64,000 bases of DNA, taken from assembly GCA_965240325.2 (NCBI GenBank), contig OZ251224.1, positions 2,790,001 through 2,854,000 on the forward strand, given 5' to 3'. The notes beneath the pieces were generated by a model. The model was not told the DNA's origin. It saw only the letters and a list, made by a program, of their open reading frames with translations, and did no database searches. Of this stretch, positions 12,601 to 24,600 are shown in pieces (within the stretch, counting starts at the first letter, position 1; each line of letters starts with the position of its first letter). This DNA comes from Rebecca billardiae RCC1528 (taxonomy: Eukaryota; Haptophyta). Both the position numbers and the translations under genes were made by a program.

Positions 12601-15600
12601 AGCGCGCCGCCCTCGAGCCACACGCCCACCGCGTACCAGCCCGCGCCGAGGGCGCGCAGCGGCGAGCGCCGCGGTGCGCCGCCCGCCGACGCCGTCGCCT
12701 CCTCGCCGCCGCCGCCGCCCGGCAGCTCGCAGCTGAGCGTCTCGTCGTCCCTGATTGTGGCGTTGAGGATAAGTTCGGCGCCGTGTGCGGCGCTGGCGAG
12801 CGCACTCGGCACCTCCGAGGCGGCGTGCAGCGTGCACAGCGCGCCGCCGCCCAGATCGGCAGCGAGGGTGAACCCGCGGCCGCGCACGGTGAGGAAAGTC
12901 ACGCCGCCGCCTTCGGCTGCGCCGCCGCTCGAGCTCAGCTCGCGCAGGCGCGCCGACGCGGGCGGCGGCGGCGGTGGCGGCAGTGCCACAGCCGTTGGCG
13001 AGATGTCGACGATGAGAGCGCGCAGCAGCGGCGGCGGCGGCGGCGGGGAGGAGGGCGGAGGCGGCAGCGGGCGCGGTGGCGGCGACGGCGGCGGTGGCGG
13101 TGGCGCCGACGATGGCAGCGGCGGCGGGAACGGCTCCGTGCGCGGCGGCGGCGGCAGCCGCGGCGGCGGCGAGGGCGGCGGCGGCGCGCTCGGCGGCGCG
13201 CGCGGCGGTGGATGCGGCGGCGCGCTTGGCGGCGCGCTCGGCGGAGGCGACGGTGGCGGCGGCGGCGATGACGGCGGCGGCGGCGTGGGCGGCGGCGAGG
13301 GCGGCGAGGGCGGCGGGAACGGCTCTGTGCGCGGAGGCGGCGGCGGCAACGGTGGCGGCAGCGGTGGCGGCGGTAGCACAGAGGGCGGCGGGGGTGATGG
13401 CGGGGGCGGCGGTGACGGCGGCGGCGCCGATGGCGGCGCGCTGGGTGGTGGTGGGCGCGGTGGCGGCGGCGGTGGCGGTGGTGGTGACGGCGGCGACGGC
13501 GGCGGGAACGGCTCCGTGCGCGGCGGCGGTGGCAGCCGCGGCGGCGGCGAGGGCGGCGGCGGCGCGCTCGGCGGCGCGCGCGGCGGTGGATGCGGCGGCG
13601 CGCTTGGCGGCGCGCTCGGCGGAGGCGACGGTGGCGGCGGCGGCGATGACGGCGGCGGCGGCGTGGGCGGCGGCGAGGGCGGCGAGGGCGGCGGGAACGG
13701 CTCTGTGCGCGGAGGCGGCGGCGGCGGTGGCGGCTGCGAGGGCGGCGGCGGCGGTGGCGCGGGCTTCAGTGGTTGGATGCTCGACGGCGATGGTGGCGGC
13801 GATGACGGCGGCAGCGGTGGTGGGCTGGGCGGCGGTGACGGCAGTGGACTCGGTGGCGGCGATGGGGGCGGGCTCGGCGGCGGGCTCGGCGGCGGGCTCG
13901 GTGGCGGCGATGGCGGCGGGCTGGGTGGTGGCGACGGTGGCGGGCTTGGCGGTGGGCTCGGCGGCGGGCTGGGCGGCGGCGATGGGGGCGGGCTCGGCGG
14001 CGGCGACGGCGGCGGGCTCGGCGGCGGGCTCGGTGGCGGCGATGGCGGCGGGCTGGGTGGTGGCGACGGTGGCGGGCTCGGTGGCGGTGATGGCGGCGGG
14101 CTGGGTGGTGGCGACGGGGGCGGGCTCGGCGGCGGCGATGGCGGCGGGCTCGGTGGCGGTGACGGCGGCGGGCTGGGCGGCGGCGACGGTGGCGGGGTCG
14201 GCGGCGGCGATGGCGGAGGGCTTGGCGGTGGGCTCGGCGGTGGTGAAGGTGGTGGGCTAGGCGGTGGTGATGGCGGCGGGCTCGGGGGCGGCGACGGCGG
14301 CGGGCTGGGCGGCGGGCTGGGTGGTGGCGACGGTGGCGGGCTTGGCGGCGGGCTTGGCGGTGGCGACGGCGGCGGGCTGGGTGGCGGCGATGGGGGCGGG
14401 CTCGGCGGCGGCGATGGGGGCGGGCTCGGCGGTGGGCTCGGTGGCGGTGACGGCGGCGGGCTCGGCGGCGGGCTCGGCGGCGGCGAGGGCGGCGGGCTTG
14501 GCGGCGGGCTCGGCGGTGGCGATGGGGGCGGGCTTGGCGGTGGGCTCGGCGGCGGTGACGGCGGTGGCGAAGGCGGCGGGCTTGGCGGCGGGCTTGGCGG
14601 CGGGCTCGGGGGCGGCGACGGCGGCGGGCTGGGCGGCGGCGATGGAGGCGGGCTCGGCGGTGGCGATGGTGGCGGGCTTGGCGGTGGGCTCGGCGGCGGT
14701 GATGGCGGCGGGCTTGGCGGCGGGCTTGGCGGCGGGCTTGGCGGTGGCGACGGCGGCGGGCTGGGTGGCGGCGATGGGGGCGGGCTCGGCGGCGGCGATG
14801 GGGGCGGGCTCGGCGGTGGGCTCGGTGGCGGTGACGGCGGCGGGCTCGGCGGCGGCGATGGGGGCGGGCGTGGCGGCGGGCTCGGCGGCGGTGACGGCGG
14901 TGGCGAAGGCGGCGGGCTTGGCGGCGGGCTTGGCGGCGGACTGGGTGGCGGTGACGGCGGCGGGCTGGGTGGAGGCGACGGTGGCGGGCTGGGTGGCGGG
15001 CTCGGCGGCGGCGATGGGGGTGGGCTCGGCGGTGGGCTCGGTGGCGGTGACGGCGGTGGGCTCGGTGGCGGGCTCGGCGGCGGCGATGGGGGCGGGCTCG
15101 GCGGCGGGCTCGGTGGCGGTGACGGTGGCGGGCTCGGTGGCGGTGATGGCGGCGGGCTGGGTGGTGGCGACGGTGGCGGGCTCGGTGGCGGTGATGGCGG
15201 CGGGCTGGGTGGTGGGCTCGGTGGCGGGCTCGGCGGCGGCGACGGTGGCGGGCTTGGCGGCGGGCTCGGCGGCGGCGATGGCGGCGGGCTCGGCGGTGGG
15301 CTCGGCGGCGGCGATGGGGGCGGGCTTGGCGGTGGGCTCGGCGGCGGTGACGGCGGTGGCGAAGGCGGCGGGCTTGGCGGCGGGCTTGGCGGCGGACTGG
15401 GTGGCGGTGACGGCGGCGGGCTGGGTGGCGGCGACGGTGGCGGGCTGGGTGGCGGGCTCGGCGGCGGCGATGGGGGTGGGCTCGGCGGTGGGATCGGTGG
15501 CGGTGACGGCGGTGGGCTCGGTGGCGGGCTCGGCGGCGGCGATGGGGGCGGGCTCGGCGGCGGGCTCGGTGGCGGTGACGGTGGCGGGCTCGGTGGCGGT

Positions 15601-18600
15601 GATGGCGGCGGGCTGGGTGGTGGCGACGGTGGCGGGCTCGGTGGCGGTGATGGCGGCGGGCTGGGTGGTGGGCTCGGTGGCGGGCTCGGCGGCGGCGACG
15701 GTGGCGGGCTTGGCGGCGGGCTTGGCGGCGGCGATGGCGGCGGGCTCGGCGGTGGGCTCGGCGGCGGCGATGGGGGCGGGCTTGGCGGTGGGCTCGGCGG
15801 CGGTGACGGCGGTGGCGAAGGCGGCGGGCTTGGCGGCGGACTGGGTGGCGGTGACGGCGGCGGGCTGGGTGGCGGCGACGGTGGCGGGCTGGGTGGCGGG
15901 CTCGGCGGCGGCGATGGGGGTGGGCTCGGCGGTGGGCTCGGTGGCGGTGACGGCGGTGGGCTCGGTGGCGGGCTCGGCGGCGGCGATGGGGGCGGGCTCG
16001 GCGGCGGGCTCGGTGGCGGTGACGGTGGCGGCGATGGGGGAGGTGATGGCGGCGGGCTGGGTGGTGGCGACGGTGGCGGGCTCGGCGGCGGCGACGGTGG
16101 CGGGCTTGGCGGCGGGCTCGGCGGCGGCGATGGGGGTGGGCTCGGCGGTGGGCTCGGTGGCGGAGACGGCGGTGGGCTCGGCGGCGGGCTCGGCGGCGGC
16201 GATGGGGGCGGGCTCGGCGGCGGGCTCGGTGGCGGTGACGGTGGCGGGCTCGGTGGCGGTGATGGCGGCGGGCTGGGTGGTGGCGACGGTGGCGGGCTCG
16301 GCGGCGGCGAGGGCGGCGGGCTTGGCGGCGGGCTCGGCGGCGGCGATGGGGGTGGGCTCGGCGGTGGGCTCGGTGGCGGTGACGGCGGTGGGCTCGGTGG
16401 CGGGCTCGGCGGCGGCGATGGGGGCGGGCTCGGCGGCGGGCTCGGTGGCGGTGACGGTGGCGGGCTCGGTGGCGGTGATGGCGGCGGGCTGGGTGGTGGC
16501 GACGGTGGCGGGCTCGGCGGCGGCGAGGGCGGCGGGCTTGGCGGCGGGCTCGGCGGCGGCGATGGGGGTGGGCTCGGCGGTGGGCTCGGTGGCGGTGACG
16601 GCGGTGGGCTCGGTGGCGGGCTCGGCGGCGGCGATGGGGGCGGGCTCGGCGGCGGGCTCGGTGGCGGTGACGGTGGCGGGCTCGGTGGCGGTGATGGCGG
16701 CGGGCTGGGTGGTGGCGACGGTGGCGGGCTCGGCGGCGGCGAGGGCGGCGGGCTTGGCGGCGGGCTCGGCGGCGGCGATGGGGGTGGGCTCGGCGGTGGG
16801 CTCGGTGGCGGTGACGGCGGTGGGCTCGGTGGCGGGCTCGGCGGCGGCGATGGGGGCGGGCTCGGCGGCGGGCTCGGTGGCGGTGACGGTGGCGGGCTCG
16901 GTGGCGGTGATGGCGGCGGGCTGGGTGGTGGCGACGGTGGCGGGCTCGGCGGCGGCGATGGCGGCGGGCTCGGTGGCGGTGACGGCGGCGGGCTGGGCGG
17001 CGGCGACGGTGGCGGGCTCGGCGGCGGCGATGGCGGAGGGCTTGGCGGCGGGCTCGGCGGCGGCGATGGCGGCGGGCTTGGCGGCGGGCTTGGCGGTGGG
17101 CTCGGCGGCGGGCTCGGCGGCGGCGATGGGGGCGGGCTCGGCGGCGGGCTCGGTGGCGGTGACGGTGGCGGGCTCGGTGGCGGTGATGGCGGCGGGCTGG
17201 GTGGTGGCGACGGTGGCGGGCTCGGTGGCGGTGACGGCGGCGGGCTGGGCGGCGGCGACGGTGGCGGGCTCGGCGGCGGCGATGGCGGAGGGCTTGGTGG
17301 CGGGCTCGGTGGCGGCGATGGCGGCGGGCTTGGCGGCGGGCTTGGCGGTGGGCTCGGCGGCGGGCTCGGCGGCGGCGATGGGGGCGGCGACGGCGGTGGG
17401 CTCGGTGGTGGTAACGGTGGCGGGCTCGGTGGCGGTGATGGCGGCGGGCTGGGTGGTGGCGACGGTGGTGGGCTGGGCGGCGGCGATGGCGGCGGGCTCG
17501 GTGGCGGTGACGGCGGTGGGCTCGGCGGCGGCGATGGCGGCGGCGATGGGGGCGGGCTCGGCGGAGGGCTTGGTGGCGGCGACGGTGGCGGGCTCGGTGG
17601 CGGTGATGGCGGCGGGCTGGGTGGTGGTGACGGTGGCGGGCTGGGCGGCGGGCTTGGCGGCGGGCTCGGAGGCGGCGACGGCGGCGGGCTGGGCGGCGGC
17701 GACGGTGGCGGGCTCGGTGGCGGCGATGGCGGAGGGCTTGGCGGTGGGCTCGGCGGCGGTGACGGTGGTGGGCTCGGTGGCGGTGATGGCGGTGGGCTTG
17801 GCGGCGGCGATGGCGGAGGGCTTGGCGGTGGGCTCGGCGGCGGTGACGGTGGTGGGCTCGGTGGCGGTGATGGCGGTGGGCTTGGCGGCGGCGATGGCGG
17901 CGGGCTTGGCGGCGGGCTTGGTGGTGGGCTCGGCGGCGGGCTTGGCGGCGGCGATGGGGGTGGTGACGGCGGCGGGCTCGGTGGCGGTGACGGCGGCGGG
18001 CTCGGCGGCGGCGATGGTGGCGGGCTGGGCGGTGGTGATGGTGGCGGGCTCGGCGGTGGGCTCGGCGGCGGGCTTGGCGGCGGCGATGGGGGCGGTGACG
18101 GCGGCGGGCTAGGTGGCGGCGATGGCGGCGGGCTTGGCGGTGGGCTCGGCGGCGGGCTCGGCGGTGGTGATGGCGGCGGGCTCGGCGGCGGCGATGGGGG
18201 CGGGCTCGGCGGCGGGCTCGGCGGCGGTGATGGCGGCGGGCTCGGTGGCGGCGATGGCGGCGGGCTGGGTGGTGGCGACGGTGGTGGGCTCGGCGGTGGG
18301 CTCGGCGGCGGCGATGGCGGCGGGCTGGGTGGTGGCGACGGTGGCGGGCTCGGCGGTGGGCTCGGCGGCGGTGATGGAGGCGGGCTGGGCGGCGGCGATG
18401 GGGGCGGGCTAGGCGGCGGGCTTGGCGGCGGTGACGGCGGTGGGCTGGGCGGTAGGCTTGGTGGTGGTGACGGCGGCGGGCTGGGCGGCGGTGATGGGGG
18501 CGGGCTAGGCGGTGGGCTTGGCGGCGGTGACGGCGGCGGGCTTGGTGGCGGCGACGGCGGCGGGCTGGGTGGGGGCGACGGCGGCGGGCTCGGCGGCGGG

Positions 18601-21600
18601 CTTGGCGGCGGACTCGGTGGCGGCGACGGCGGTGGGCCGGGGGGCGGCGACGGTGGCGGGCTCGGTGGCGGCGACGGCGGCGGGCTGGGCGGCGGGCTTG
18701 GCGGTGGGCTCGGTGGCGGCGACGGTGGTGGGCCCGGCGGTGGTGACGGCGGCGGGCTCGGCGGCGGGTTCGGCGGCGGCGACGGTGGCGGGCTCGGCGG
18801 CGGTGACGGCGGTGGGCTCGGCGGCGGCGATGGTGGCGGGCTTGGTGGTGGCCTTGGTGGCGGTGACGGCGGCGGGTTCGGGGGCGGCGACGGGGGCGGG
18901 CTTGGCGGTGGGCTGGGCGGCGGTGACGGCGGTGGGCTTGGCGGCGGGCTTGGTGGCGGTGATGGTGGCGGGCTGGGTGGCGGCGATGGCGGCGGGCTTG
19001 GCGGTGGGCGTGGTGGCGGGCTCGGTGGCGGCGATGGCGGTGGGCTCGGTGGCGGCGACGGCGGTGGAGATGGAGGTGGGCTCGGTGGCGGCCTCGGAGG
19101 TGGGCTTGGCGGCGGTGACGGTGGAGGGCTCGGTGGTGGGCTTGGCGGCGGGCTCGGCGGCGGACTTGGCGGCGGGCCTGGTGGTGGAGAGGGCGGAGGG
19201 CTCGGCGGCGGTGACGGCGGAGGCGACGGAGGAGGTGATGGCGGCGGCGATGGCGGGGGTGGCGATGGCGGAGGGCTCGGCGGCGGCGACGGCGGGGGGG
19301 AAGGCGGCGGGCTCGGAGGTGGTGGGCTTGGCGGTGGGCTCGGTGGCGGGGATGGTGGTGGCGACGGCGGTGGCGAGGGTGGCGGCGATGGCGGTGGTGA
19401 CGGCGGTGGGCTTGGTGGAGGGCTTGGCGGTGGCGACGGTGGAGGGCTCGGCGGAGGGCTTGGGGGAGGGCTTGGTGGCGGCGGCGAGGGCGGTGGACTC
19501 GGCGGCGGGCTGGGCGGCGGTGAAGGCGGCGGGCTTGGCGGTGGCGAGGGCGGCGGGCTCGGTGGCGGGCTTGGTGGCGGGCTGGGCGGTGGGGGAGAAG
19601 GCGGTGGCGAGGGCGGCGGGCTTGGCGGTGGCGAGGGCGGCGGGCTCGGTGGCGGGCTCGGTGGCGGGCTCGGCGGTGGGCTCGGCGGCGGGCTTGGCGG
19701 TGGCGGAGATGGTGGTGGGCTTGGTGGTGGGCTCGGCGGTGGGCTCGGTGGCGGGCTCGGCGGTGGGCTCGGGGGCGGGCTCGGCGGTGGCGACGGCGGT
19801 GGGCTTGGCGGTGGGCTAGGTGGCGGTGACGGCGGAGGCGAGGGCGGCGGAGATGGCGGCGGTGGGCTTGGTGGCGGCGAGGGCGGTGGGCTCGGTGGCG
19901 GCGAGGGCGGTGGCAATGGCGGTGGGCTCGGTGGCGGGCTCGGTGGAGGCGATGGCGGTGGCGATGGTGGCGGCGGGCTCGGCGGGGGCGAGGGTGGTGG
20001 CGACGGCGGTGGGCTCGGCGGCGGGCTCGGTGGCGGCGAAGGTGGTGGGCTCGGTGGCGGCGATGGCGGCGGGCTCGGCGGTGGGCTCGGCGGCGGGGAT
20101 GGCGGCGGGCTCGGTGGCGGGCTTGGTGGCGGCGGGGATGGCGGTGGGCTTGGCGGCGGCGATGGCGGCGGGGATGGCGGTGGGCTCGGCGGAGGACTTG
20201 GGGGGGGCGAGGGTGGTGGTGAGGGCGGCGGAGACGGCGGTGGCGGGCTCGGTGGCGGGCTCGGCGGCGGGCTCGGTGGCGGCGATGGCGGCGGCGATGG
20301 CGGCGGGCTCGGCGGTGGGCTCGGCGGTGGCGAGGGCGGCGGCGATGGCGGTGGGCTCGGCGGCGGGCTCGGAGGTGGCGACGGCGGCGGCGATGGAGGC
20401 GGCGGGCTCGGCGGCGGGCTTGGCGGAGGCGAGGGCGGCGGGCTCGGCGGCGGGCTTGGCGGGGGCGAGGGCGGTGGGCTCGGTGGGGGCGAAGGTGGCG
20501 GGCTCGGCGGCGGGCTCGGCGGCGGGCTCGGCGGCGGGCTCGGCGGCGGCGACGGTGGCGGCGGGGACGGCGGCGGGCTCGGCGGAGGGCTTGGTGGTGG
20601 CGACGGTGGGGGACTTGGTGGTGGCGATGGCGGAGGGCTCGGCGGAGGGCTTGGTGGCGGCGATGGCGGTGGGCTTGGTGGAGGCGAGGGCGGAGGCGAG
20701 GGCGGCGGGGAGGGCGGTGGTGGGCTCGGCGGCGGCGAGGGAGGCGGGCTCGGTGGTGGCGACGGTGGTGGCGACGGCGGCGGGCTCGGTGGCGGGCGTG
20801 GCGGCGGGCTCGGAGGGGGCGATGGCGGCGGCGGGCTCGGTGGTGGGCTGGGCGGTGGCGATGGCGGTGGGCTTGGCGGCGGGCTTGGTGGCGGCGAGGG
20901 TGGCGGGCTCGGCGGCGGCGATGGTGGCGGGCTGGGCGGCGGGCTGGGCGGCGGACTGGGCGGCGGGCTGGGCGGTGGGCTGGGTGGTGGTGGGGATGGC
21001 GGCGGGCTGGGCGGCGGCGACGGTGGAGGCGAGGGCGGCGGGGACGGCGGCGGCGGGCTGGGTGGTGGACTCGGCGGCGGGCTCGGTGGTGGCGACGGTG
21101 GGGGCGATGGTGGCGGGCTCGGCGGCGGGCTTGGGGGTGGCGACGGCGGCGGCGATGGTGGCGGGCTCGGCGGCGGGCTCGGTGGCGGCGATGGTGGTGG
21201 CGACGGTGGCGGGCTGGGCGGCGGGCTCGGTGGCGGCGACGGCGGGGGCGATGGCGGCGGCGGGCTCGGTGGTGGGCTGGGCGGTGGCGATGGCGGTGGG
21301 CTTGGCGGCGGGCTTGGTGGCGGCGAGGGTGGCGGGCTCGGCGGCGGCGATGGTGGCGGGCTGGGCGGCGGGCTGGGCGGCGGGCTGGGCGGCGGGCTGG
21401 GCGGTGGGCTGGGTGGTGGTGGGGATGGCGGCGGGCTGGGCGGCGGCGACGGTGGAGGCGAGGGCGGCGGGGACGGCGGCGGCGGGCTGGGTGGTGGACT
21501 CGGCGGCGGGCTCGGTGGTGGCGACGGTGGGGGCGATGGTGGCGGGCTCGGCGGCGGGCTTGGGGGTGGCAACGGCGGCGGCGACGGTGGCGGGCTCGGC

Positions 21601-24600
21601 GGCGGGCTCGGTGGCGGCGATGGTGGTGGTGACGGTGGCGGGCTGGGCGGTGGGCTCGGTGGCGGCGACGGCGGGGGCGATGGCGGCGGCGGGCTCGGCG
21701 GTGGGCTGGGGGGTGGCGACGGCGGTGGGCTCGGCGGCGGGCTTGGCGGCGGCGAAGGTGGTGGGCTTGGCGGCGGCGATGGTGGCGGGCTCGGCGGTGG
21801 GCTGGGCGGCGGACTGGGCGGCGGGCTGGGCGGTGGGCTCGGTGGTGGTGGACTCGGCGGCGGGCTGGGCGGTGGCGACGGCGGAGGCGATGGCGGTGGG
21901 CTTGGGGGCGGCGATGGCGGGGGGCTCGGAGGAGGGCTCGGTGGTGGCGACGGCGGCGGGCTCGGCGGGGGCGAGGGTGGCGGTGAGGGCGGCGGAGATG
22001 GCGGCGGGCTCGGCGGGGGCGATGGTGGCGGCGATGGTGGCGGAGAGGGCGGTGGTGGGCTCGGCGGCGGCGAGGGCGGCGGACTCGGCGGCGGCGATGG
22101 CGGCGGCGATGGCGGCGGGCTCGGCGGTGGGCTCGGCGGTGGCGAGGGCGGCGGCGAGGGCGGCGGGCTGGGCGGCGGGCTCGGCGGTGGCGACGGCGGC
22201 GGCGATGGAGGCGGCGGGCTCGGCGGTGGGCTCGGTGGAGGCGAGGGCGGCGGGCTCGGCGGCGGGCTTGGCGGAGGCGAGGGTGGTGGGCTCGGTGGTG
22301 GCGACGGCGGCGGGCTCGGCGGCGGGCTCGGCGGCGGGCTCGGTGGCGGCGATGGCGGTGGGCTTGGTGGGGGCGAGGGTGGCGGCGAGGGCGGTGGAGA
22401 GGGCGGTGGTGGGCTTGGCGGAGGCGAGGGCGGCGGACTCGGCGGCGGCGATGGCGGCGGCGATGGCGGCGGGCTCGGCGGTGGGCCAGGCGGTGGCGAG
22501 GGCGGCGGCGAGGGCGGCGGGCTCGGCGGCGGGCTCGGTGGCGGTGATGGCGGCGGTGATGGTGGTGGCGGGCTCGGCGGTGGGCTTGGTGGCGGCGAAG
22601 GTGGTGGGCTTGGCGGCGGCGATGGTGGCGGGCTCGGCGGTGGGCTGGGCGGCGGGCTGGGCGGCGGGCTGGGCGGCGGGCTCGGTGGTGGGCGCGGCGG
22701 CGGGCTCGGTGGCGGGCTTGGTGGTGGCGGGGATGGCGGTGGGCTCGGGGGCGGCGACGGCGGTGGCGACGGGGGTGGGCTTGGCGGCGGGCTCGGCGGA
22801 GGGCTCGGCGGTGGCGAGGGCGGCGGCGATGGCGGCAGGCTCGGCGGCGGGCTCGGTGGCGGTGATGGCGGGGGTGATGGCGGCGGCGGGCTCGGTGGAG
22901 GGCTTGGCGGCGGGCTCGGTGGCGGTGACGGCGGCGGGTACGGCGGTGGGCTTGGTGGTGGGCTCGGTGGCGGCGAGGGCGGCGGCGACGGCGGTGGGCT
23001 CGGCGGCGGGCTGGGAGGTGGCGAAGGCGGCGGCGATGGCGGCGGCGGGCTGGGCGGTGGGCTAGGCGGTGGCGAGGGCGGCGGGCTCGGCGGCGGGCTC
23101 GGCGGCGGGCTTGGCGGTGGGCTCGGCGGCGGTGACGGCGGCGGGCTCGGCGGCGGCGGGGATGGCGGCGGGCTCGGCGGCGGGGACGGCGGCGGCGACG
23201 GCGGTGGGCTCGGGGGCGGCGATGGCGGAGGACTCGGAGGAGGGCTCGGTGGTGGCGATGGGGGAGGGCTGGGAGGCGGGGATGGTGGTGGGCTCGGAGG
23301 TGGGCTCGGGGGCGGCGGGCTCGGCGGCGGGCTTGGTGGCGGGCTCGGGGGCGGCGAGGGCGGCGGGCTTGGCGGCGGGCTCGGCGGCGGGCTCGGCGGC
23401 GGGCTCGGCGGCGGTGACGGCGGCGGGCTCGGCGGCGGCGGGGATGGCGGCGGGCTCGGCGGCGGGGACGGCGGCGGCGACGGCGGTGGGCTCGGGGGCG
23501 GCGATGGCGGAGGACTCGGAGGAGGGCTCGGTGGTGGCGATGGGGGAGGGCTGGGAGGCGGGGATGGTGGTGGGCTCGGAGGTGGGCTCGGAGGCGGCGG
23601 GCTCGGCGGCGGGCTTGGTGGCGGGCTGGGCGGCGGCGATGGCGGTGGAGAGGGAGGCGGGCTCGGCGGCGGGCTTGGCGGCGGGCTCGGCGGCGGGCTC
23701 GGGGGAGGCGGGCTGGGCGGCGGGCTGGGCGGTGGGCTGGGCGGCGGTGACGGCGGTGGGCTCGGCGGCGGCGGGCTCGGCGGCGGGCTCGGCGGAGGCG
23801 ATGGTGGCGGAGACGGTGGTGGCGAGGGCGGCGGCGATGGTGGCGGCGAGGGCGGCGGGCTTGGAGGCGGCGGGCTCGGTGGCGGCGATGGCGGTGGCGA
23901 TGGTGGCGGGCTTGGCGGCGGGCTCGGAGGTGGGCTTGGCGGAGGCGAGGGCGGCGGGCTCGGCGGCGGGCTCGGCGGCGGGCTCGGCGGTGGTGACGGG
24001 GGCGGCGATGGAGGCGGGCGTGGTGGGGGCGCTGATGGCGGCGGCGATGGTGGCGGGCTTGGTGGCGGGCTTGGTGGTGGCGAGGGCGGCGGGCTGGGCG
24101 GTGGCGACGGCGGTGGGCTGGGCGGCGGCGATGGTGGTGGCGAGGGCGGCGGCGAGGGAGGCGGGCTCGGTGGCGGAGGGCTCGGGGGCGGCGAGGGCGG
24201 CGGGCCTGGCGGCGGCGAGGGCGGTGGGCTCGGCGGCGGCGAGGGCGGCGGGCCTGGCGGCGGCGAGGGCGGTGGGCTCGGCGGCGGCGAAGGCGGCGGG
24301 CCTGGCGGCGGCGAGGGCGGAGGGCTCGGCGGCGGCGAGGGCGGCGGCGAGGGCGGTGGAAGAGGTGTGGGCGGCGTCAGCCCGACAGAGGGAAGGCTAT
24401 CCCCCATCGTCGCAGCGTTCGAGCCGCGCTGCACGGAGTCACCCGTGCCCAGCTGCCCGTTGGCCGGGTCGCCAAAGCTGCGCAGCGCGCGCGCGCCGCG
24501 CGGCCACGTGCATGCGAAGGTCAGGAATGTGCTCGCAGGCGCAGGTGGCGCGCTTGCACGTGGTGCGCGAGCCAAGCAGTGCGCGCCTGGCGCATGCCCC

